A stretch of 64,000 nt of DNA, taken from the NCBI GenBank assembly GCA_035079385.1, contig JAVHKY010000013.1, forward strand, positions 5,146,001 to 5,210,000, in the 5' to 3' direction. This document shows, piece after piece, positions 1 through 10,105 of this stretch. A program made the translations under genes and the position numbers. Under the pieces are notes generated by a model. The model worked only from the letters and a program-made list of their open reading frames with translations, was not told where the DNA came from and did not search any database. The stretch is from Aspidiotus rigidus (Eukaryota > Arthropoda > Insecta > Hemiptera > Diaspididae). Each line of letters begins with the position of its first letter. Positions within the stretch are counted from its first letter, which is position 1.

Positions 1-771
1 AGAGATGCTTGTGCACAAGTGAATTAAATTTATAAGACGAATGGCTTTTACAATTCAAGTTTCCAGTTGTTTCATTCAATTTTTTTCAGCATTGGCTTAA
101 AAATAGTAGTTCCAAAATATTCCCTCCCTCCCCCCCCCCCCCCATAAAAAAGAGAAAAAAGAATGACGACAACAACAAGACAGCGCAGGCAATATCAGTG
201 CGTTCAACTTATAAATTTTATTACCACTTCCAGGAAGGAGATTTTTAGTTTTAAATCCCCTACGCCAATTTCCACAACTATAAGAAGGTTCTCCCATGTT
301 TCAATAAAATTGATTCAATAGGAGTGCAGCCTATTTACTACCAAAGTAACTATACTGATTATCTTCATGACAAGGAATCAGATAAACCATTTAATTGCTC
401 GAGACGAAAGCGCTTCTTCAATTTTCAATTGAGTTTTCAATTATTTCATACAAGTTAAGAAATACTACTCCTAAATTCCTATTTTTCACAATGAAACAGC
501 AACAGTTTCAGGTGGAATATGAAATAATAATAGTTGTAATTTGATCATAAGAACAGAATAAAAAATAGTACGGTAACTCAGGTACAAAAACTCAAGATCT
601 AGAATTCTAGGAAAAACTGAAAATATTACTTTGTTTTAGATATTTCTTCTATTCACACACTTTGCAATTCTTAATTGGGAATTTTATTAAACTATTTCTG
701 TACCAACAAAACATGTATTAAAGGCTTAGATCATCATGAGTACAGCTACAGAGAACAACGCTTTAATCTTC
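1..771. other. 3' flank of the Kelch gene and distal non-coding DNA
   Basis: No coding sequence is supported here. The stretch contains a poly-C run near 130-143. A TTTATT at 683-688 reads AATAAA on the minus strand, about 85 bases past the stop codon of the Kelch gene, and is a suitable polyadenylation signal for it. The rest is AT-rich sequence without visible structure. Confidence 0.6.
683..688 (-). promoter_or_regulatory. Candidate polyadenylation signal (AATAAA)
   Basis: AATAAA on the minus strand, about 85 bases downstream of the stop codon of the Kelch gene. Position and strand fit a 3' end signal. The motif is common by chance in AT-rich DNA, so this rests on context. Confidence 0.45.
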
Positions 772-2409
772 TCATATGGCTTCAAATACAACTGCATCTT
801 GAATACTGAAGTCAGGGTGTATAGAGTTCGTAATTATTTCAGGATCATCTTTTCTTATTGCCAAAGACAAGGAGGGTGAAGAGTACCATTTAGACAATTT
901 TGAATCGTAGCACAAATCCACGCTCATATCGTTATCTGCTACTGTGTGGTTAATGACCCATAATTTGTCATTATGCGATATCATTTTGGACAACTCTGTA
1001 CCATGTGAAGCAGGTGAAAGCATTCTCGGTAACATTGGCAGATGGTCCCATTTTCCAGCTACTGGATTGTATACCTGAAAATTTGATTCTTCATTACGAC
1101 CCACAATGTAGACCTTTTCTTGATGCACACAACATCCAGAAACTCCAAACTCAGTGAGAGGTGAGGGAAGCTTTTGCCATTTCTGAGCACGAAGATCACA
1201 TACTTGAGCCAAAAATATATTACAACTATCTCCAAACAAATACAATCTTGTGCAATCTATTGCAATACATGCTTTGCTCACTCTGGTATGATTCCATGCA
1301 GGCAAGGGGTACCACGCGTCCAATCCGCAGTTGTAATAAAAAATACCTCGCGACAGTTCTTCGTGACTGAAGTTGTTTGATGTTCGAGTTTTAAGCCTTT
1401 TGGGTTTGTTCAAGGTATCTGAATTACAAACGTAAATATTATTATGCCCACCACACATATCAAAATTTTTCATAATAAGTGGCGGAGGGTTCAAGTACCA
1501 GTCCAACATTGCTTTAGCAGAATGGCCAGCCGAAAATATTTGATATTGTTTGGGGCCACCATCGTCACAATAATTGAGCTGGTATAATTTGTTACCAATT
1601 GCAACATTTCGCATAATATCGACATAATAATGAATCTTATCCATCAGAAACCACTCGGCATTTTTTTGACCAAAGACTTTTGTCTCTCCGTTTGATGAAT
1701 ATTTGATAAAAACATGAAGTTCTTTCTTTTTCTCATTGATAAATTTTTCATTCAAAGTAACACACTCTGTAGGATATTGGTGAACATCTTTCAATTCTTT
1801 ATACCCTGAGGAAGCAACATATTTTGGCAAATGTTTGGTAAGATTGATCAGCTTTAGTAATACCTGAAAGCACTGCTTTCTTTCATCATAATTATGATAT
1901 ACCCAACGCATGAACGCTTTTAACAAATAGTTTTCATTTTTGCTTGATTCAGACTGCCCATGACAAAACAGCATCTCTAGTGTATGGCTTGAAGCAGTCA
2001 AAAATTGTTCATCATCTACATATTGATCAATGTGCTCCACAATGTATTTGCTCAGAGGCTCGATTAAGTCTAGCGTTTCATTTTCGCACGCGGATACAAA
2101 TGCATCAAAAATCTTAGGAGCTGATACTGTCTTCTTATTACAAGTATTCGTGCTACAATACTCGACGCATCGTTGAATAATAGTTTCTATTTTTTGTTTC
2201 ATGAACACACACTTACAAAGCACTGTATCCACATTTTCATCTGTGAGAATAATTTTCTCATCATCTTCCAGGTACTTGAAGTAATGTTCAAACTCATTTT
2301 CAAACGTGAGGCCATCATTAGTAATAGTATCTTCGGAGTGATGGGTGGAATCGGTACCGCCGGTGATAACATTTGAAGACAAATGAGATTTACTTTGAAC
2401 AGAATTCAT
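772..2409 (-). CDS. BTB/BACK-Kelch family protein, intronless, BTB core degenerate
   Basis: Uninterrupted 545-codon frame from an ATG (complement of 2407-2409). Seen: residues about 50-93 resemble only the C-terminal helices of a BTB fold; residues about 97-200 look like a BACK domain (FDAFVSACENETLDLIEPL, then LLKAFMRWVYHN and a helical segment); residues about 355-515 carry Kelch-like blades (RLYLFGD, then KVYIVGRNEESNFQVYNPV followed by KWDHLPMLP, then KLWVINH and KWYSSPSL). Known: BTB-BACK-Kelch proteins are Cullin-3 ubiquitin ligase substrate adaptors. Inferred: Cul3 binding may be weak or lost because the BTB dimerisation core is missing, and only about four of the usual six blades are clear. 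The single long exon suggests a retrocopy or a member of a lineage-expanded intronless family. Its length without stops argues that it is a live gene. Confidence 0.85.
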   Translation of the reverse strand: MNSVQSKSHLSSNVITGGTDSTHHSEDTITNDGLTFENEFEHYFKYLEDDEKIILTDENVDTVLCKCVFMKQKIETIIQRCVEYCSTNTCNKKTVSAPKIFDAFVSACENETLDLIEPLSKYIVEHIDQYVDDEQFLTASSHTLEMLFCHGQSESSKNENYLLKAFMRWVYHNYDERKQCFQVLLKLINLTKHLPKYVASSGYKELKDVHQYPTECVTLNEKFINEKKKELHVFIKYSSNGETKVFGQKNAEWFLMDKIHYYVDIMRNVAIGNKLYQLNYCDDGGPKQYQIFSAGHSAKAMLDWYLNPPPLIMKNFDMCGGHNNIYVCNSDTLNKPKRLKTRTSNNFSHEELSRGIFYYNCGLDAWYPLPAWNHTRVSKACIAIDCTRLYLFGDSCNIFLAQVCDLRAQKWQKLPSPLTEFGVSGCCVHQEKVYIVGRNEESNFQVYNPVAGKWDHLPMLPRMLSPASHGTELSKMISHNDKLWVINHTVADNDMSVDLCYDSKLSKWYSSPSLSLAIRKDDPEIITNSIHPDFSIQDAVVFEAI

Positions 2410-2766
2410 TTTTCACTCAGGACAAAAGGATAATAGAAGATCAAGATGAGTATACCTAATCAAATTTGTTTTCTGCCACTCGACTCTTGGAGTCTTGAAC
2501 TTGGGAAACTTAAAATTCAATTAGTAGCTATTTTTAATCAGATTCTGTATTATTTTAGTTATACCTAGGTAATAGAAACTTACTATGGAATAGATAACAG
2601 GATGAGAGTGTAACATGATGGTGCTACACAGAATGTAGGTATGATCCCCTGGGTATGATAGATCGCCATTTTAATTGCAAAGAATGAACATTTTTATACT
2701 GATGGACAGCGCTAGCGTTGCGGTACAGTGAGGAAAGATTAGAACTATAGGTACTCTGCTCACGCG
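2410..2766. other. Upstream region of the Kelch gene
   Basis: Likely 5' flank and promoter side of the minus-strand Kelch gene. No coding frame, TATA box or initiator could be assigned with confidence. Confidence 0.4.
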
Positions 2767-2895
2767 TTAAGAAAGGATAGAAAGTCGTACAAAATACATA
2801 CCTCGAGAATGGGACGGTAGATTAAAATTACCTGGCTGGAGCGTTCCGTTCTCGAGCTAGGTATGTACTTTGTACTACTTTCTATCCTTTCTTAA
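2767..2895. mobile_element. TTAA-flanked MITE (piggyBac-like)
   Basis: A 121-bp element (2771-2891) lies between two TTAA tetramers (2767-2770 and 2892-2895). Its terminal inverted repeats run about 47 bases: the left end starts GAAAGGATAGAAAGT and the right end is the complement with a few substitutions and a 4-base indel. TTAA duplication is the hallmark of piggyBac transposases. The terminal sequence is not the canonical CCYT type, so the superfamily is inferred from the duplicated target only. No coding capacity. Confidence 0.75.
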
Positions 2896-5253
2896 TGTGA
2901 ACCGACTATAGTAAAAGCAAAAGGTAACAAAGCTATGGCGGTATAGTGAGAGAGAAATGAAAAAATTGAAATAACGCTTGAATGAAGCAGATTTAATATT
3001 GTGACATTCCATGAAAGATGCCCAAATAAAAACACATTCTAAGTTATATGGGATTATACAAAACCTTCAATTCTACTTCATTCAAAAGTTAGGTAGGTAG
3101 GTAAGTATTTCAAATTTTTCATTTTTTTCCTACATACCGCCGTAGTTTACATATCTCTTTCCTTCTGTGTCTGGCAAATGTACCATTACTGTTGAACAAA
3201 ACACGCACGTTGTTGCAATCCTGACAGATGCCCGGGCATATTGTAGGCTGCGCCAGCGTCAACAGTTTCTTCAATGTAATTCTTATAGGAAATGAAAAAT
3301 TACTCTGATTTAATTGGAAATCAAGTTATCTTATAGGAAATTTTACACTCTTTCAATTTGATTCTCTGTATTTTTCCTTCAAAATCGCTCTGTTTTGAGA
3401 TATATTTGAAGAAAACTTTCAATCCCCATACATACATTGGATATTTCTTCGCATTTCGCAACATACTCCGCTTATCAATTTTTGTGAATCGACGTTGGCG
3501 CACCTACAATATGCCCAGTCTGAATGTTGATGTAAAATCCTGGAATTGTAGAATGGGCTCTCGAAAATCTACTCTGAGCACCCATTTCGTAAAACACACG
3601 CAAATTAATGATCATTTGCCTATTTTTTTTCCTCGCAGATATCTCTTTGTTAAAAATTGCATAGGACTTGTGTATCGAGTACTCAACGAATTCGAGTTTA
3701 GACCAAAGGTATCGCAGAGCGTATACTTGGTAGGTATACCGCAACTTTGTCGGGAATAATGCGGGTATTTTGATAAGCATATTGCAGCGGCCACATTGTA
3801 TAAGAGACGCGAAGCGTAGTACATTTTTCACGACTGGAACTTCCTGAATACGTACACACTTTCATCGTTTGTCCGATTTTATGCGCAAAATAGAGACAAA
3901 CCGCGAATACTTTTGCCTCGTCTGTAATATTGCGCGTATAGTTCATTCGAATTTTTGATTTAATCTAGTCTTTCTTCTTTCCACAATTATGTACATAGCG
4001 GTATTTTGTTGCATAATCGTGGCAGACCACACTGATTATGCACTTTGTACACCCGACTGTCTTTCACAAATATTCCAGTGTTCCGTTACTTGCTTTTACT
4101 TAGTTTACCGTATTTTATAAGCTACGCGAAATTTGAAGTTCAGTATATAATGAGCTTTTAATCTCAACGGCGCGCGACTTTATGACACTTTTATGTAGAA
4201 TGGTTCAAGGTTTATTCGGAAAAGTAGGCTAGATGACAATTATTGGAGTAGAGACGAGAGTTGAAGTCGTCGCTTTCATTTTTATGACACTCGTGATGGG
4301 CCGTGCGGTATTGAAACGCAGCAGTGAATGTGACTAATATGTTCACTTCATTGTTCGTTCAAAAAATTATCAATTAGCAAAAGTGATCATTTATTACTTC
4401 CAGCGAGACGAAAATTAAGCCTTTTCGGAATAAATTTTTCCAAGAACAGCAGGAGTACAATTATTGTTTCTAGTAGCTTTGTAAGAACGACACGTCAAAG
4501 CTAGCAGTCAAAGTTTTCCAAATTTCAAGGTAAAAAATTCCGGACAGACCGTTGAAACACACACCCCCCCAAAAAATAAAATGTATCCTGAATTTGAAAT
4601 CTTGACTTTCAAGCAACATGTAAGAATTTTATGTTTATTCTTATCTGTTGAATACCTTTGTTTTCTACATTCTACGATTTTTCCTTACTTCTCTTATTTT
4701 ACGCTTTTGCTCTTTGAATTGAACTTTCTCTCATTTTGAAAGGTGGAAAAGCAAAATCAAACTACCTCTATTCCCAGTTATTTCGAATTAAATACCTACT
4801 ATCCTTTACTTCACTTTTCAAATAACATAACCTTTCAAACTTGGGGAAATTTTTTATTTCTGATTGTTTATGTGCGAGTAATTCGTTCACTTTTATAAAT
4901 CGTAAAGTTAAAAGTCTAAACCTCAAGCCATGTATACCTATGAATTTTTACAAAATAGATAGTGATAAAAAAGACAAAAAAACAACGAATAAATAATAAG
5001 AATGAGACGATGCAGTGAAATAAAAATTTGTTTGAATGGTAGCGAAAATTTTGTATCTCAAGTCAATTCTATAAGTATAGTCATACTACCTAGGGCAAAT
5101 ATAACCTCGATTAAATAAATAAAATTTCACTATAAAACGCGAACGGTTTTCCTTACAAGCAGCCCGTAGAAAACGTCTTTCAAAATTTCAGAAGCCACTT
5201 CCTGTACTTTTGAATTCTCCTTAACATTTTAGTTAATGGATCAAGTTTTGCAA
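2896..5253. other. Non-coding, no recognised feature
   Basis: AT-rich DNA. Short frames around 3320-3950 lie on both strands over the same bases and have no recognisable domains, so I treat them as chance. A TAGGTAGGTAGGTA run sits near 3092. Confidence 0.5.
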
Positions 5254-5418
5254 TCAGTCTACATATCTGCCGTACAAAGTAGAATGGACGTATCTGCATA
5301 CTCACAATCTGCAGAAAAGAGATCCTTCAAGGCTTCAACATTAGGAACAATACCCTTTTTTGCTGATCGTCAATGTGTAGATACGTCCATTCTATTTTGT
5401 ATGGCAGATATATACTGA
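5254..5418. mobile_element. Small inverted-repeat element (MITE-like)
   Basis: A 165-bp imperfect palindrome. The left arm begins TCAGTCTACATATCTGCC and the right arm ends with its near complement (GGCAGATATATACTGA). Arms of about 60 bases flank a short centre. The flanks show no clear target duplication, so the superfamily is unassigned. Confidence 0.6.
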
Positions 5419-7632
5419 GTAGCTTATTAAGAGCGTTACTTAGTTTGCATTCAATAAATTGTTCGGCATTTTCTCTGAAAGTATCAAAGTTGAGTTTCAG
5501 ACAACTCATTTCACATTCTTGAATTTAAGTACCAAGCGAAAGCTTGACAATTCATCGATCAAAATCTTTAATAATCAAATAAGAACTTCAAAAATCCTAA
5601 CCATTATTCTAATTCATCGCGTTTGATTATCCGACAATTTTATGCCAATAATGGTATACCGGTACGTTTCCGTAAAAATGTAAGTTGTTTATTCCTCTTA
5701 ACGCGCTAGTAATAACAGTTGTGGGTGTTCTGAATCTGCAGGCGCACGTAATCCCGCAAATTCTTTCTCGTCAAATGTCATCTCTATTTTGATTAACGTT
5801 TGGAATTACAATGACTCCAGTAGAGAAGAATCATCAGTGAACCTAATTTTAAACTTTTGTGGAATTTTTATTCAAATGAGGGATGCGAACTAGCCATTTT
5901 TTTTGTGTCATATGTACCGCGTGGATGTCGATGTGCTACACATTATGAAAAAGGTGAAAATAAGTATCGTTCACTAACCGCGAGTCGAACCTTGAAACAA
6001 AAATGCGTGTTTAAAAATACCTACGTGTGATAAATTTTATCGAAAACGAATCAACAGTTTTGATTCTGTTATACGAGTACCTATACGAAGTTTGTGGCGA
6101 GCCTTCGCTTTATCCTCCCACATAGGGTAGAATGAACGCGAATAAATTTCTACAAAAGTGTAACGCCAAGAATTTGATTTTTTTTTTTTTTTTTTTTTTT
6201 GCCTTGAGTTAAAACGCGTTCGTAGCGATATGAGAAGCAGTGAAATTCGTTTAACAAAATTAAGTGAATCCTTTATACTTACTTGTGCCTACGGAGCCAA
6301 TTTTGAGTCACATAAAATCAGGCTATCCAATTTTTCATCATTTTTATTGAAAGTTTTACTAGTCTTATATTCTCTCAACGATTTTAGCTGCCACAATGAA
6401 AAATGTATTCTCAACCATGAAGTGGCCTGTGGGTGTCAAGCAAGGTACAAAATCATTTTCGGGGCGATCCTCAGAGTTAAATCAGACAGAGCTCGTAAAA
6501 AATTACTAAGTAAATACGATAAGGTGATGATAACAGATACCTTAGTCAACAGTAATTCTGATGGTTTCTTTTCAACTTCATTTGATAATCAGGTAGATTT
6601 ACTGTTAATTAAGTATCGAAGTACATTCAAAAAATACGTGAACAAATTTTGAATATTTCTTTACCAAGTTCCGGTAGAATTGTTTCGTTGAATATCCTCT
6701 TCGTTGATGCCTTTTAGATTTAGGTACAATTTCTTCAAGCTGGTCAAAATCATTTACTGATTGACGTCACAGAAACCTGGGCTATTTCTTGTCAAAATAT
6801 TCTCACGGAAGGTTGAACCAAGAGGAGTAGACGACTAGAGGTCGATAGAAAGTATCGAGAGTCGAAAGGTTAATTCCGAGGAGACATCTGACAAGCGCGA
6901 GAACGCAGCTGATAGAGTGGTTTACGGGCTGCGCTGCTACGTACATAGCCGTTTTTCCGTGTGCAGTTTGAACAGGTACTACAAACACATCACATGCCAA
7001 TAATTGAAGATCCGTCATTGCCAAAAAAGAAACGTAATCATAACATAATTAGGCTTTCATTTTCTTCTTTCTCTTCAGTGGATTTTTCCTCAGAACTTGG
7101 TCATTATTCTTATCTAACGGCAGAAAAAATAGAATTCTACCGCTAGTGGTAGAACTATAGGAGGAAAAGTATTATTCGACTCAAGGAGGGTACAAAGCAA
7201 CTTCGCGGCCTGTACTCAGAACTCATCTCGATGGAACAAGTGATGAGTTGAATCCGAGAGAATGTAAATGCGTTTTATCCGTTCATGAAGAAGAATGAGT
7301 TGGATAAGAGAGATCGATCGATCCATTGCTAGGTAAACCAGGAGAACGTCCCGCCTAAGGACAATTCTGTCGAGCAGCAGAGATGGTTCCTGAGAAAAAA
7401 TAAATTTCTCCAGGTGTGTAGAATGATAGGTAATCACAAGAGAATATATTATGGATAATCGATCCTCGATCGCGATAGTAATAGTGAAGGCTACACTAAC
7501 CTTATTATTCTAGGTTGAATATAATGCGCGAAAATTGTAAAAGAACAAGTACAGTACATACGTAAATGCAAATTTATGAAAAAGAAAAAGTTGCGTATAG
7601 ATGAATGCGCAGAACGCTATGTATGACTCAGT
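5419..7632. other. Non-coding with one weak exon-like stretch
   Basis: A T-tract lies at 6178-6200. A 140-codon frame at 6230-6652 has no recognisable domain. Inside it, 6390-6447 has a TTTTAG acceptor-like 5' edge, an ATG in good context (ACAATGA) and a CAAG/GTAC donor-like 3' edge, but it is too short to support a gene. Nothing else is visible. Confidence 0.4.
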
Positions 7633-7696
7633 ATGAGTAATCGTCTAACCGGTGCCGCGCTGCTGCCGTCCTATACCGTCGTGTACCGTGAACAAG
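7633..7696 (+). CDS. Possible first coding exon, unknown gene
   Basis: An ATG opens a 21-codon frame (starting MSNRLTGAALLPSY) that runs into AACAAG/GTAATA, a fair splice donor. The surrounding 7640-7760 is more GC- and CpG-rich than its neighbourhood, as often seen at insect promoters. A short upstream ATG frame precedes it. No downstream exon could be joined with confidence and the peptide is not recognised. Treat as a weak prediction. Confidence 0.2.
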
Positions 7697-9979
7697 GTAA
7701 TAATAATTAATTATGGTGACGTCGTGAGGCACGGGTCTGCGGCAGCGTCGGGAAGACACGGACACGGTGCAGTCCTTAGACAGTTACCATGGAATTTTCG
7801 ACATTTCTCTCTAGTCACTACAGTCAAACTATAGTGTTTCCGCCTTCCGCCTATCCGCCATTTCCAATTCAAAGTTGTATGCTAACAAAGCTTTGAGAAA
7901 GAAATAGAGGAGCCGTGTTATAATTTTAAAATCATGGTGTTTGAATTTGAAATGGCATCGCAAATTGTCAAAATCGAAGTCGAGGTCAAAGTTGACAATG
8001 ATGGATTGTATGATTGATCCAAAATTCGGACCTGATTCGGAATTCTTGTTTCAAAATTGAGCGAGTGGATTTCGTTAGAATATTATCGATCAAATTGCGA
8101 AGTTTTCTGTGGAACGGACAAACAAGTGAATAATGCAGAAGTTTGTGTAATTGATTAGTTTGAGTCATGTTATCTTGTTCTTGTAGTCAGATCCATACAG
8201 AGCGCGTTCTTGACCTCTTTTGTCAAATCGTTGTGATGTTAGTGCGTTGCTTGCTTGTGTCATGTCAGTGCCACCAAGAGAAAAATCTGGTTAAGGTTAT
8301 GGAGCTGGACTGGATACAGCCGTTGCATGGGTCAAAGTGTCGGAGATCGAGATTCTTAGACTGGATTCAAAAAGGGAATGTGAAGTAATACTGGGAAATG
8401 AAACGGTCTACCGTTGACAGATGTATCACATATCAAATCAAGTGTCTGTATTTCCGGAATTGCCTACATTTTGGATTTTCGAATTGCAAAAATTTCTATT
8501 CTTTGAAAGTAAGTAGTTTTAATTATTATGCCGACTTTGTATATACGTAGTCTATTCCTGATTTGTAAGAATGCCGACCGTACGTATACTGACTTCCTGA
8601 ATACCATAATTTACTTCATAGTCTCACGATGTTGCGATACTTACGGCTCGATCAGTCAGTGAACCTACCATCTTTACTATCTTCTTTTGAATAAAATATC
8701 TTAGGCTGGTTATCACAAGTAATTGAACGTCTTCGATTCGGTTCGTATTAAATCGTCGCCTTCCGTCAGAAAATTCTCAACATTTTTGTGTTATTAATTC
8801 TAGCATAGCTCTAATAATGAGAAGAACGACGATGAGCAAGTGTCGAAATAATCAATTGGAAAGTGATGATTCTACGCGGTAGGAGATTGCGAGAATATGA
8901 TTCTGTGTTCTAATTGTCTGATTGCGTTCGTAAACCTAATAGTTGTTTGGTAAAACAGTAAATGATTAGGAGTTCCTCGTATATGAGCAAAAATAAGTAG
9001 CCTAGACAAAACTTTAACTTGATTTTTTAAGGAAGGTAGATTACATGAGATGACATTATGTGCTTCGATTTTTAGATTCATTCTACTGTGATCAATAATA
9101 CGTTTGGTGAAACAAATCATGGACACCGATAAGTACGTAAATTGATATTCCTCATAATTTGCATCAGGTACCGTGAGCTACTTCGTTCGTGCTTTACTGA
9201 ATTTGTTTTTAAAGTCGATCAAAAACAGAAGGTCTTCTTCGTTAAAAGAATGCATTAATTTTGGAAAAGTTTTTCGCCTTCTTCCATTGTACTGTAGAAC
9301 GCGCATTAAATGAACGTTCAGTATTTTACTTTTTCCCTTTTGAAAACAATCGATTTTTGGTCATACAAAGCACTTGTTGATAGATATGATTGAATTTTAG
9401 CGCCAAATACAGAGAACCTTCATTGATAGTCGCGTATTTGCGCTTGCGTTATATTCAAGTATACGCAGCCTTTGTAGAATTGCTTTAATTATTCAGGCTC
9501 TTGTTGAACGAGAAACAATCAATCAAGTGTCTGCATAATGAAAGGTTATACTTACTTACAGACTATTATCATCAGTTGAAAATACTTCAGATCAAAGTTT
9601 CACACGTTAGCCCATATGATACGAAAATGAAGGTGATTCTAGCCCCATTCAAATAATTATACGCATCGAGTCGTAATGAAAATTTTCCATCAAGGGAAGG
9701 GTATTTTTAATCGAAGAATTATCCGAGAAATACATTTTCCTTCGTCTTATTGAAGACTATACGCAGGTGGATTCTAGGTCTTATTGGATTTTCTTTTCCG
9801 TCGTATATCTACCTTCAAGGTAAATTATGTACGGGGTTACTACACGTGTAACTTCAACAAGTAGATATTGAGAAATAGTGGGAGACGATACGACATGCTA
9901 TGAGTAACTGGACTCTAATTTATTATATGTAGTTCACGAATGTTCCTTTTCTCACAAGCCTATTAGAGGTATTATACTA
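7697..9979. other. Mostly non-coding, one coding-like but broken segment
   Basis: Around 8262-8424 one plus-strand frame reads VPPREKSG, a stop, then GYGAGLDTAVAWVKVSE and on to ILGNETVYR. The amino acid composition is protein-like but there is a stop (TAA) after SG, so this may be a decayed exon. A 27-codon ATG frame at about 7933 is unremarkable. The rest holds nothing I recognise. Confidence 0.3.
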
Positions 9980-10105
9980 GTGAGCCACCCTCGTTGTATA
10001 TCAACAATAGTGAACGCCTGCGAAGAGACGAACTGCGCACATTTCTACATCCAAGTTGATGAGAGTAGAATCGACGCGTGCAGCACGTGTATCACCATCA
10101 TCGAG
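9980..10105 (+). CDS. Possible internal exon, unknown gene
   Basis: One frame is open and cysteine-containing (TIVNACEETNCAHFYIQV, then ESRIDACSTCITIIE), while one of the other two is broken early. The 3' edge is CATCGAG/GTAATT, a good donor. The 5' edge follows ATACTAG, a possible acceptor. No domain is recognised and no neighbouring exon is identified. Confidence 0.2.

Noticed and set aside
2176..2376. Plus-strand frames across the Kelch gene
   Set aside because: They are antisense to the 545-codon Kelch frame.
6390..6447. Mini-exon with ATG and donor-like GTAC
   Set aside because: Too short, weak donor, and no neighbouring exon.
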